From contig NZ_FOUS01000008.1 in assembly GCF_900114915.1 (NCBI RefSeq), positions 1 to 64,000 of the forward strand: DNA of 64,000 nucleotides, written 5' to 3'. Shown here one piece after another: positions 1 to 9,894 of the stretch (position 1 is its first letter; every line of letters begins with the position of its first letter). This stretch comes from Bradyrhizobium sp. Rc3b (GTDB taxonomy: Bacteria > Pseudomonadota > Alphaproteobacteria > Rhizobiales > Xanthobacteraceae). Made by a program: the position numbers and the translations under genes. The notes beneath the pieces are model-generated. The model was given only the letters and a program-made list of their open reading frames with translations. It did no database searches and was not told the origin of the DNA.

Positions 1-103
1 GTCCTGGCCGTCGTTGCTACGGTCAAGTCCTCGCGAAGGTGCGAGCGAGCCCAACCGGGCAGACTGCATCATCCAAATTCGCGGGGCGAGGGAGGCCAGA
101 AGG

Positions 104-330
104 AATGGTCGGCTCCCGGGAGATCACGGCATAAGCCGTCCAGCCATCGCGCAGGGAAGGCCGAGTGATCGGCCACACCTGTATGCTGCTGTGCGGTTCT
201 TTCTGTGTGTGCTTTTCGCGCAGCGGACCGCGGGTGCGAGCCAGCACCCGGCCTTCCCTGCGCCCTCTTGGATGAGAGGGTCGCGAGACCAAGCAAAGCT
301 CGGGCGAATTGCGCCGCGAGGACGCGAAGG
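104..330. repeat. Composite palindromic repeat, copy 1
   Basis: Two arms, GCGCAGGGAAGGCCG (149-163) and CGGCCTTCCCTGCGC (249-263), are exact reverse complements. Flanking segments read 'gatcacggcataagccgt' on one side and a pyrimidine-rich tail on the other. The reverse complement of 47577-47774 matches this stretch along most of its length, so it is a dispersed element with copies in opposite orientation. I see no transposase or coding capacity. Confidence 0.8.
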
Positions 331-370
331 CATGTCCGTGAGCTGAGCTGCGTGCCACAATCTCGATCTC

Positions 371-460
371 GTAGGGTGGGCAAAGCGCAGCGTGCCCACG
401 CCTTGTTGCTTATGGACAGAGATCGTGGGCACGGCGCGATGCGCCTTTGCCCACCCTACG
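371..460. repeat. Inverted repeat, GTAGGGTGGGCAAAG family
   Basis: The left arm begins GTAGGGTGGGCAAAGCGCAG at 371 and ends in GCCCACG. An imperfect inverted copy runs from CGTGGGCACGG at 424 to TTTGCCCACCCTAC at 459. A single arm of the same family recurs at 3650-3676, after the ExoR-like gene. It looks like a short dispersed hairpin-forming element. Confidence 0.8.
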
Positions 461-510
461 GCACTGCAGCTGGGATATGCATTGGAGCATCGCGATGGTG
501 CCTCCTGCTC

Positions 511-629
511 CGTCATTGCGAGGAGCGCTTGCGACGAAGCAATCCAGAATCCCTCCGCGGAAAGACTCTGGAGTGCTTCCGCCTTCGCCGAGGCTTCGGC
601 GGACAAGTCGCTTCGCTCGCAATGACGGC
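511..629. repeat. Inverted repeat, CGTCATTGCGAGGAGCG family
   Basis: It starts CGTCATTGCGAGGAGCGCTT and ends CTTCGCTCGCAATGACGGCG, so the ends form an inverted pair around a roughly 80-base centre containing AAGCAATCCAGA. This end-to-end layout resembles the REP/BIME-like elements common in Bradyrhizobium genomes. There is no coding potential. Confidence 0.75.
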
Positions 630-1092
630 GTGGAGAAAGCGTGCGTCATAACTCCGCTGGTGCCCCGGACGGAGCGCAGCGCTCCTTCAACGGTGCGGCT
701 TGTCCGGGACACGAGGGAAGAATCGTTGACGAGCGGCGCGCCCCGACTCACCCGCGCGGTCACCGCCTCGTGGAGCAAATGCGGAAGTGTTGTTGCCGAT
801 ACAAAATCTGAAGTTGTGGGATCATCCTTCCCGCGAGGGTATTGAAGTAGTCCACCCCGTGTCTTCCCGGTAACGATTGTGCTGTCTACGCAACACTCGG
901 TTCCGATTTAACCGTCATCACTGGTGGTTCGCATCACCGCCGCTTTTTGGCCACACCCAAACATGAATAAAATCGCTCTAATGTTCTAGGGCAGCGGCGG
1001 TCTTCGAAGGCGACGAGAAATCCCAAGGTCGATTCAAATCTTGGCTCTGATTTTTCGGGTCTGAAAGGGTTGACCGAGGAAACTGGTTTGCG

Positions 1093-2814
1093 ATGAGCGC
1101 GAAGATTGACAAGCAGAGGCTGCCGAGCCGTCACGTGACGGAAGGCCCTGCGCGCGCGCCGCATCGGTCCTATTTCTACGCCATGGGTCTGACCACCCAG
1201 CAGATCCACCAGCCTTTCGTCGGCGTCGCCTCGTGCTGGAATGAGGCCGCTCCCTGCAACATCGCCCTGATGCGCCAGGCGCAGGCGGTGAAGAAGGGCG
1301 TGGCGTCGGCCGGCGGCACCCCGCGCGAGTTCTGCACCATCACCGTGACCGACGGCATCGCGATGGGCCATGACGGCATGCGCTCCTCGCTGCCGTCGCG
1401 CGAATGCATCGCCGACTCCGTCGAGCTGACCGTCCGCGGCCATGCCTATGACGCCCTGGTCGGGCTCGCCGGCTGCGACAAGTCGCTGCCGGGCATGATG
1501 ATGGCGATGGTCCGTCTCAACGTGCCCTCGATCTTCATCTATGGCGGCTCGATCCTGCCCGGCACGTTCCGCGGGCAGCAGGTCACCGTGCAGGACATGT
1601 TCGAGGCCGTCGGCAAGCACTCGGTCGGCGCCATGTCGGACGAGGACCTCGACGAGATCGAGCGCGTGGCGTGCCCCTCGGCGGGTGCCTGCGGCGCGCA
1701 GTTCACCGCCAACACCATGGCGACCGTGTCCGAGGCGATCGGCCTTGCACTGCCTTACTCGGCCGGTGCTCCGGCACCCTATGAAATCCGCGACGCCTTC
1801 TGCATGACCGCGGGCGAGAAGGTGATGGACCTGATCGCCGAAAATATCCGGCCGCGCGACATCGTCACCCGCAAGGCGCTGGAGAATGCCGCCGCCGTGG
1901 TCGCAGCCTCGGGCGGCTCGACCAATGCTGCGCTGCACCTGCCGGCGATCGCGCATGAGTGCGGCATCAAGTTCGACCTGTTCGACGTTGCCGAAATCTT
2001 CAAAAAGACACCATATGTCGCGGATTTGAAGCCGGGCGGCCGTTATGTCGCCAAAGACATGTTTGAAGTAGGTGGCATACCGCTTCTGATGAAGACGCTG
2101 CTCGACAACGGCTTCCTGCACGGTGATTGCCTTACCGTCACGGGCCGCACGATCGCCGAAAACCTCAAGAGCGTGAAGTGGAATCCGCACCAGGACGTGG
2201 TGCACCCGGCAGACAAGCCCATCACCGTCACTGGCGGTGTGGTCGGTCTGAAGGGCAATTTGGCGCCAGAAGGTGCGATCGTGAAAGTCGCGGGAATGTC
2301 CAACCTCAGGTTTACCGGTCCGGCCAGGTGCTTCGACCGTGAGGAGGATGCTTTCGAGGCGGTCCAGAAGCGCACCTACCGCGAAGGCGAAGTCATCGTG
2401 ATCCGCTACGAGGGGCCGAAGGGCGGCCCCGGCATGCGGGAAATGCTCCAGACCACCGCGGCGCTGACCGGCCAGGGCATGGGCGGCAAGATCGCGCTCA
2501 TCACCGACGGCCGCTTCTCCGGCGCCACCCGCGGCTTCTGCATCGGCCATGTCGGGCCGGAAGCGGCCATTGGCGGCCCGATCGGGCTGCTCGAGGACGG
2601 CGACATCATCGAGATCGACGCGGTCGCCGGTACCCTTAACGTAAAATTGAGCGACGCCGAGCTGGCCCAGCGCAAGACCAAATGGACCGCTCGCGCGACT
2701 AACCACACGTCAGGTGCGCTCTGGAAGTATGCTCAACAGGTTGGACCAGCGGTCGGGGGGGCAGTGACCCATCCGGGCGGCGCGCACGAGAAACAGTGCT
2801 ATGCGGACATCTAG
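1093..2814 (+). CDS. ilvD: Dihydroxy-acid dehydratase
   Basis: This enzyme dehydrates 2,3-dihydroxy-isovalerate and 2,3-dihydroxy-3-methylvalerate to the 2-keto acids in valine and isoleucine synthesis, in the cytoplasm, using an Fe-S cluster. The 573-residue product shows the IlvD/Edd landmarks: an early Cys in ASCWNEAAPCN, the GCDKSLPGMMMAM signature, and PSAGACGAQFTANTM, which supply the cluster cysteines. GRFSGATRGFCIGHVGPEA in the C-terminal third is also typical. Length is normal for the family. The ATG has a GAGGAA about 11 bases upstream. Its last 14 bases overlap the next gene. The related Edd dehydratase is less likely because the IlvD-type signature and length fit better. Confidence 0.95.
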   Translation: MSAKIDKQRLPSRHVTEGPARAPHRSYFYAMGLTTQQIHQPFVGVASCWNEAAPCNIALMRQAQAVKKGVASAGGTPREFCTITVTDGIAMGHDGMRSSLPSRECIADSVELTVRGHAYDALVGLAGCDKSLPGMMMAMVRLNVPSIFIYGGSILPGTFRGQQVTVQDMFEAVGKHSVGAMSDEDLDEIERVACPSAGACGAQFTANTMATVSEAIGLALPYSAGAPAPYEIRDAFCMTAGEKVMDLIAENIRPRDIVTRKALENAAAVVAASGGSTNAALHLPAIAHECGIKFDLFDVAEIFKKTPYVADLKPGGRYVAKDMFEVGGIPLLMKTLLDNGFLHGDCLTVTGRTIAENLKSVKWNPHQDVVHPADKPITVTGGVVGLKGNLAPEGAIVKVAGMSNLRFTGPARCFDREEDAFEAVQKRTYREGEVIVIRYEGPKGGPGMREMLQTTAALTGQGMGGKIALITDGRFSGATRGFCIGHVGPEAAIGGPIGLLEDGDIIEIDAVAGTLNVKLSDAELAQRKTKWTARATNHTSGALWKYAQQVGPAVGGAVTHPGGAHEKQCYADI

Positions 2815-3631
2815 GCGTGCCATAGTTGCGTTTGTGTTGGGGGCCGGTGCGCTGGCCGCCCCGGCGCTTGCCTTCGACGGGGCTCCGGTCAACCCGAAGG
2901 ACGCGACCATCCCGGTCGTGACCACCTTGCCGGGGACCGCGGTGACCGCGCGCGGTAAGGTCGCGCCGGCGGCTGTGCCTCAGGAGACCTCGCTCAGTGC
3001 GCTGCAGTATGCCGCCGAGGGTGGCCACCCCATCGCGCAGTGGAAGCTTGGCCGCATGTACGCCAATGGCGACGGCGTCGCCCAGGACGATCTGCGCGCC
3101 TTCGAATATTTCAGCCGGATCGCCAATGCGCATGCCGAGGACAGCCCGTCGGCACCGCAGGCGCAGATCGTGGCCAACGCCTTTGTCGCGCTCGGCCGCT
3201 ACTATCTGAGCGGCATCCCGAACTCGAAGGTCAAGTCGGATCCGGAGCGGGCGCGGGAGATGTTCTCCTATGCGGCGTCTTATTTCGGCAATGCCGACGC
3301 TCAATACGATCTCGCCCGGCTCTACCTGAAGACGCCGGACGCCTCGCGCGAGGATTTCCGCTATGGCGCGCGCTGGCTCGGCCTCGCCGCGCAGAAGGGC
3401 CAGCACGAGGCGCAGGCGCTGCTCGGCCAGATGCTGTTCAACGGCGACCGCCTGCCGAGGCAGGCCGCGCGCGGCCTGATGTGGCTGACGCTGGCGCGTG
3501 ACAGCGCCGGCGCCGAAGAGACCTGGATCAAGGAAAGCTACAGCCGCGCCTTCGCCAAGGCCTCCGACGACGACCGCGCCATGTGCCTGCAAATGCTGGA
3601 ACAGTGGGTGCAGGGCGGCCGCCGGCAGTAG
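2801..3631 (+). CDS. Sel1/TPR-repeat exported protein, ExoR-like
   Basis: The 276-residue product begins with a signal peptide (hydrophobic stretch at about residues 8-24, ending APALAF). Sel1-type repeats follow, such as AAEGGHPIAQWKLGRMYANG near residue 70, AQYDLARLYL and AQKGQHEAQALLGQMLFNG. Length, export signal and repeat order match ExoR, the periplasmic protein that in Sinorhizobium holds the ExoS/ChvI system inactive and so represses exopolysaccharide synthesis. That homology is from recognised sequence patterns, not a search, and no exoS/chvI lies nearby. The start codon lies inside ilvD (14-base overlap), suggesting translational coupling. A generic Sel1 protein is the alternative. 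Confidence 0.8.
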   Translation: MRTSRRAIVAFVLGAGALAAPALAFDGAPVNPKDATIPVVTTLPGTAVTARGKVAPAAVPQETSLSALQYAAEGGHPIAQWKLGRMYANGDGVAQDDLRAFEYFSRIANAHAEDSPSAPQAQIVANAFVALGRYYLSGIPNSKVKSDPERAREMFSYAASYFGNADAQYDLARLYLKTPDASREDFRYGARWLGLAAQKGQHEAQALLGQMLFNGDRLPRQAARGLMWLTLARDSAGAEETWIKESYSRAFAKASDDDRAMCLQMLEQWVQGGRRQ

Positions 3632-3645
3632 CTCGGCAATCTCGG

Positions 3646-3680
3646 TCTCGTAGGGTGGGCAAAGCGCAGCGTGCCCCCCA
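3646..3680. repeat. Single arm of the GTAGGGTGGGCAAAG repeat
   Basis: The segment GTAGGGTGGGCAAAGCGCAG plus CGTGCCC repeats the left arm of the element at 371-400. It sits between the converging ExoR-like gene and exonuclease III and has no obvious inverted partner here, so it may be a truncated copy. Confidence 0.7.
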
Positions 3681-3692
3681 ATTCTGCGTAGC

Positions 3693-4490
3693 CTACGCCG
3701 CCTCCAGATCCAGATCCGCCCACACCGGCACGTGGTCCGAGGGCTTCTCCCAGCCGCGCACATAGCTGTCGATCCCGACATTGGCGAGCCGGTCGCTGGC
3801 CTGGGGCGACAGCAGCAGGTGATCGATCCGCAGGCCCTGGTTCTTCTGCCAGGCCCCGGCCTGGTAGTCCCAGAAGGTGTAAAGCCCGGGCTCATCCGTG
3901 ACAGCCCGCAGGGCATCGGTCAGGCCGAGGCCGAGCAGGGACTGAAAGCTCTCCCGCGTCTCCGGCTTGAACAGCGCGTCCTCGGTCCAGGCGGCGGGGT
4001 TATGGACGTCACGGGCGTGCGGGATGACGTTGAAGTCGCCGGCGAGGATCAGCGGCTCCTCGGTCTTGAGGCGCTCCTTCGAATAGTCAAGAAGCCGGGA
4101 CATCCATTTGAGCTTGTAGGGATATTTCTCGGTCCCGACCGGATTGCCATTGGGCAGATAAAGGCAGGCGATGCGCATCACGCCCGTCTTCAGCGTCACC
4201 ACGCCCTCGATGAAGCGGGCATGGGCGTCCTCGTCGTCGCCGGCGAGCCCCGACTTGGTCTCGTCGAACCGGAGCTTGGAGAGCAGCGCGACACCGTTGA
4301 ACGTCTTCTGGCCGTGGGTGACGACGTTGTAGCCGAGCGCCTCGATCTCCAGCCGCGGAAAGGCCTCGTCGACGCATTTGATCTCCTGGAGGCAGACGAT
4401 GTCCGGCTGGCACTCCCTCAGCCAGGTCAGCAGGAGGTCGATCCGCTGCCGGACCGAGTTCACGTTCCAGGTGGCAACTCTGATGGTCAT
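3693..4490 (-). CDS. xth: Exodeoxyribonuclease III
   Basis: This is an AP endonuclease and 3'-5' exonuclease of base-excision repair (endonuclease/exonuclease/phosphatase fold). The 265-residue product starts MTIRVATWNVNSVRQR. It contains CLQEIKC with the metal-binding Glu, LAGDFNVIP with the catalytic Asp/Asn, RIDHLL, and a terminal SDHVPV carrying the catalytic His. The reading frame stays open 26 codons upstream, but family members begin at the MTIRVATWN core, so the ATG at 4490 is chosen. It is divergent from the histidine kinase gene with about 100 bases between them. It is a normal, complete family member. Confidence 0.93.
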   Translation of the reverse strand: MTIRVATWNVNSVRQRIDLLLTWLRECQPDIVCLQEIKCVDEAFPRLEIEALGYNVVTHGQKTFNGVALLSKLRFDETKSGLAGDDEDAHARFIEGVVTLKTGVMRIACLYLPNGNPVGTEKYPYKLKWMSRLLDYSKERLKTEEPLILAGDFNVIPHARDVHNPAAWTEDALFKPETRESFQSLLGLGLTDALRAVTDEPGLYTFWDYQAGAWQKNQGLRIDHLLLSPQASDRLANVGIDSYVRGWEKPSDHVPVWADLDLEAA

Positions 4491-4588
4491 GTCGGCGGGC
4501 TCCGGGCAGGGGCCATGGTTAGAACAAACTGCAAACGCGCCCGTCAAGGACGCCGCAAAATCTCCCACAAAATTAACCCGGCTTAAGC

Positions 4589-6955
<2,367 letters not shown>

Positions 6956-7040
6956 GCGCTAACCACGTGCATGAATATGTGTTTCGCACCTGTTGGCCGG
7001 ACGCTGGCAATTCGGATGCGCGCTGTTACCTTGCTGCGCC

Positions 7041-8147
7041 ATGCGCATTGTTGTCCTGCTTCTCATCTTGTTCACGGCCTCCGCCCGCGCCGGCGACGGG
7101 CCGCTGATGAGCGCACACATGATGTTGCCTGTCGTGATCTCCGGCAACAAAGTGTCGCTGGAAAGCTTCGTCATTCGTCCTGATCGTCCCGGCAAATTTC
7201 CTCTCGTCGTGATCACTCACGGAATGCCTAGCGGCGGCGAGGAATTCTTCACTGAAATCCTCAACCGTTCTCCAGTCGGCTACAGCAAGGCGGCCGTCGC
7301 CTTCGCGCAGCGCGGATATGCAGTGGTCTCAATCATGCGTCGTGGCTATGGACGATCTGGGGGAGGGTTCTCCGAGTCTGCGCGGCAGACCTGCGACTAT
7401 CTTCCGGCCACGCGCGCTGCCAGCGACGATGTCATTGCGGCGGTCGCTTCACTGCGTCATGAGCCCTGGGTCGACGCTGAGCATGTCGTCTTGCTCGGTC
7501 ATTCCGTTGGGGGGCTCACGGTGATGGCCGTCGCCGCACAGAACATACCGGGAGTCGTTGGCGCCGTGAATTTTGACGGCGGTCGGCATAGCTTCTCCGC
7601 ACCCAACCAACCTTGCTCGCCTGATAATCTGGTCTATACATCAGCCGCATTGGGGCGCACGGCCCGTGTCCCCATGCTTTGGCTCTATGCTGAGAACGAT
7701 CAATTCTACGGTCCAGACTTGGCACAGCGCATGTTCGCGGCCTACAGCGCCGGCGGTGCGCCAGCGCAGTTGCATGTGCTGCCTCCGTTCCGACCGAACG
7801 GCCACAATACCGTCATGCTCGCGCCGGCAGACACCTGGTTTCCATCCGTTGAACCCTTCCTCGAAAAGCTGGGTCTTCCGACCAAGACCGTCATAGAGGC
7901 GCCGTTGTTCGCTGAGCTGCCAATCCCGCCGGGGGCTGTCGCCGCTTGTCAGGAGGCGTTCGCGGACTATCTCGCCAATCCCGATGATGCCAAGGCCTTC
8001 GCGGTGAGCACGGGCGGCCACTGCGGTATTGGAGTTGGCCGCACAGCTCCGGAGGCACGCGAACCTGCTTTGATGAAATGCAAGATCAATTCGCGCGGCG
8101 AAGATTGCAGGCTTTACGCGGTCGGACAGAAGCTGGCGGGGGATTGA
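7041..8147 (+). CDS. Secreted alpha/beta hydrolase (dienelactone-hydrolase-like)
   Basis: The 368-residue product starts MRIVVLLLILFTASARA, a clear signal peptide, so the enzyme probably works in the periplasm. The alpha/beta-hydrolase fold is shown by VVITHG (oxyanion region), the nucleophile elbow GHSVGG with Ser155, Asp220 in AENDQFYG and His255 in NGHNT, which form a plausible catalytic triad. A C-terminal extension of about 100 residues has paired cysteines (CQEAF, GGHCGIG, KCKINS, EDCRLY) that may form disulfides. The substrate is unknown. An ATG 48 bases upstream is in frame but would bury the signal peptide. Base composition is slightly less GC-rich than in its neighbours. Confidence 0.8.
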   Translation: MRIVVLLLILFTASARAGDGPLMSAHMMLPVVISGNKVSLESFVIRPDRPGKFPLVVITHGMPSGGEEFFTEILNRSPVGYSKAAVAFAQRGYAVVSIMRRGYGRSGGGFSESARQTCDYLPATRAASDDVIAAVASLRHEPWVDAEHVVLLGHSVGGLTVMAVAAQNIPGVVGAVNFDGGRHSFSAPNQPCSPDNLVYTSAALGRTARVPMLWLYAENDQFYGPDLAQRMFAAYSAGGAPAQLHVLPPFRPNGHNTVMLAPADTWFPSVEPFLEKLGLPTKTVIEAPLFAELPIPPGAVAACQEAFADYLANPDDAKAFAVSTGGHCGIGVGRTAPEAREPALMKCKINSRGEDCRLYAVGQKLAGD

Positions 8148-8223
8148 ACCGCAGTCCGCGCGATAGCGGCACTCCCATTGCAATTTGCCGGAATGATCCA
8201 GGCATGACCCGTCAAAAGTCGGG

Positions 8224-8553
8224 CTAGACCGAGAAGCTGGTCCCGCAGCCGCAGGACGCCGTGGCGTTGGGATTGTTGACGCGGAACGAGGCACCGATCA
8301 GATCGTCGACGAAATCGACCTGCGATCCCGCCAGGAACGGCTGCGAGGCGGGATCGACCAGCACCACCGCATTGTCCTGCTCGATCACGAGATCGTCGTC
8401 CGTGCGCGCACGGTCGATGTCGAACTTGTACTGGAAACCCGAGCAGCCGCCGCCCTCGACCGAGATGCGCAGCATCGCGCCAGAGCCTTCGCCCTTGAGG
8501 ATCTCTCCAATCCGGCGTGCGGCGCGGTCACTGATGGTCACGTCGGTCGTCAT
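8224..8553 (-). CDS. erpA: Fe-S cluster insertion/carrier protein, A-type (ErpA/IscA family)
   Basis: This is an A-type carrier that passes Fe-S clusters to apo-enzymes in the cytoplasm. The 109-residue product has the diagnostic GGGCSGFQYKF (Cys37) and the C-terminal CGCGTSF (Cys101 and Cys103), the three conserved cluster ligands. Length is typical. It is transcribed away from dgt, with 123 bases between the start codons that must hold both promoters. IscA or SufA would be similar, and the solitary location outside a suf/isc cluster favours ErpA. Confidence 0.88.
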   Translation of the reverse strand: MTTDVTISDRAARRIGEILKGEGSGAMLRISVEGGGCSGFQYKFDIDRARTDDDLVIEQDNAVVLVDPASQPFLAGSQVDFVDDLIGASFRVNNPNATASCGCGTSFSV

Positions 8554-8676
8554 GGCTCGTCTCCGATAGTCGCGCGGTCATACCAGGTTCACTTGCCCAA
8601 TTCATTTGGTATCCCGCGTCCGGCATAGTTAAGTGCAAGGATACGCAGAATCAAATGGATAGGGACTAAATTCGTC

Positions 8677-9885
8677 GTGTCCGTCGGAATGGCTGCCCCC
8701 CATGCGCCCTATGCCTGCGATCCCGACCGCAGCCGCGGCCGGCTGGTCGCGGAGCCGCCGAGCCGGACCCGCAGCCCGTTCCGGCGGGATTGCGACCGGG
8801 TGATCCATTCCACCGCGTTCCGCCGCCTGAAGTACAAGACCCAGGTGTTCGTGTTCCACGAGGGCGACCATTACCGCACCCGGCTGACCCATTCGCTGGA
8901 GGTGGCGCAGATCGCCCGGGCGCTGGCCCGGCAGCTCGGGCTGGACGAGGACCTCACCGAAACCCTGGCGCTGGCCCACGATCTCGGCCATCCCCCGTTC
9001 GGCCATGCCGGCGAGCGGGCGCTCGACGCCTGCCTGAAGGATTTTGGCGGCTTCGACCACAACGCCCAGACGCTCCGCGTCGTCGCTTCGCTGGAGCATC
9101 GCTACCCTGATTTCGACGGGCTCAACCTGACCTGGGAGTCGCTGGAGGGCATCGTCAAGCACAACGGCCCGCTGACCGACCGCAGCGGCGCGCCGGTGGG
9201 GCGCTATCGCGAGCAGGGCATTCCCGTCGGAATCGCCGACTACATCAAGATCTACGACCTCGAATTGTGGAGCTTCGCCTCGCTGGAGGCGCAGGTCGCC
9301 GCCATCGCCGACGACATTGCCTATGATGCCCACGATATCGACGATGGCCTGCGCGCCGGCCTGTTCCATCTCGACGATCTCAAGGTGATGCCGCTCACGG
9401 CCGAGATCATCGCCGAGACCTCAGCGCACTATCCCGATCTCGAGGACCTCAGGCGTGGCGCCGAGCTGGTGCGCGAGCTGATCTCGCACCTGATCGGCGC
9501 GGTGTTCGCGCAGGCGCAGAAGAACCTCGCCGCGGTGAAGCCCCAATCGGCCCAGGATGTCCGCCAGCAGAGCCGGGCGCTGGTCGCATTTCCGGCCGAG
9601 GTCGCCGAGGAAGAGGCCGCCATCAAGACCTTCCTCTATCAGCACATGTACCGTCACAAGCGGGTGATGCGGGTGATGGGGGAGGCGGAGCAGATCCTGT
9701 TCGACCTGTTCGCGAAATACCTGAAATCCCCTAGCGAGCTGCCGCCGGAATGGCTGCTGGGGGCGGAGGCGGACAATGAGGGCGACCGGGCCCGCCGGAT
9801 CGGCAATTTCATTGCCGGAATGACCGACCGTTTCGCCCTGACCGAGCACCAGCGGCTTTTTGACTCGACCCCGGATTTGCGTTAG
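8677..9885 (+). CDS. dgt: Deoxyguanosinetriphosphate triphosphohydrolase-like protein
   Basis: This HD-domain phosphohydrolase hydrolyses dNTPs to deoxynucleosides and triphosphate. The 402-residue protein has the N-terminal SPFRRDCDRVIHSTAFRRL region, then RTRLTHSLEV (first metal His) and ALAHDLGHPPFGHAGE (HD motif). A later conserved Asp lies in ADDIAYDAHDIDDG. These fit the type 2 dGTPase-like family usual in alphaproteobacteria. The start is a GTG at 8677, with an in-frame ATG four codons on as an alternative. It heads a plus-strand run leading into argS only 9 bases later. Confidence 0.93.
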   Translation: MSVGMAAPHAPYACDPDRSRGRLVAEPPSRTRSPFRRDCDRVIHSTAFRRLKYKTQVFVFHEGDHYRTRLTHSLEVAQIARALARQLGLDEDLTETLALAHDLGHPPFGHAGERALDACLKDFGGFDHNAQTLRVVASLEHRYPDFDGLNLTWESLEGIVKHNGPLTDRSGAPVGRYREQGIPVGIADYIKIYDLELWSFASLEAQVAAIADDIAYDAHDIDDGLRAGLFHLDDLKVMPLTAEIIAETSAHYPDLEDLRRGAELVRELISHLIGAVFAQAQKNLAAVKPQSAQDVRQQSRALVAFPAEVAEEEAAIKTFLYQHMYRHKRVMRVMGEAEQILFDLFAKYLKSPSELPPEWLLGAEADNEGDRARRIGNFIAGMTDRFALTEHQRLFDSTPDLR

Positions 9886-9894
9886 GCGGCGGCC

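Larger units (their letters stand above)
1..1092. other. Repeat-rich non-coding region upstream of ilvD
   Basis: No convincing gene is present. The open frames here overlap on both strands, have no recognisable domains, and are made largely of the inverted-repeat elements listed separately at 104-330, 371-460 and 511-629. The last 450 bases contain no long repeat and must hold the ilvD promoter. They include an AT-richer patch around 950-985, but I cannot assign -35/-10 boxes with confidence. Confidence 0.6.

Noticed and set aside
205..651. Open frame of 148 codons in the left intergenic region
   Set aside because: It runs through two inverted-repeat families, has no domain or ribosome site, and is mirrored by other open frames on both strands, as expected of GC-rich non-coding DNA.
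934..2706. 590-codon open frame antisense to ilvD
   Set aside because: It covers the ilvD gene on the opposite strand, is rich in Arg/His/Gly/Asp as antisense GC-rich frames are, and has no recognisable motif.
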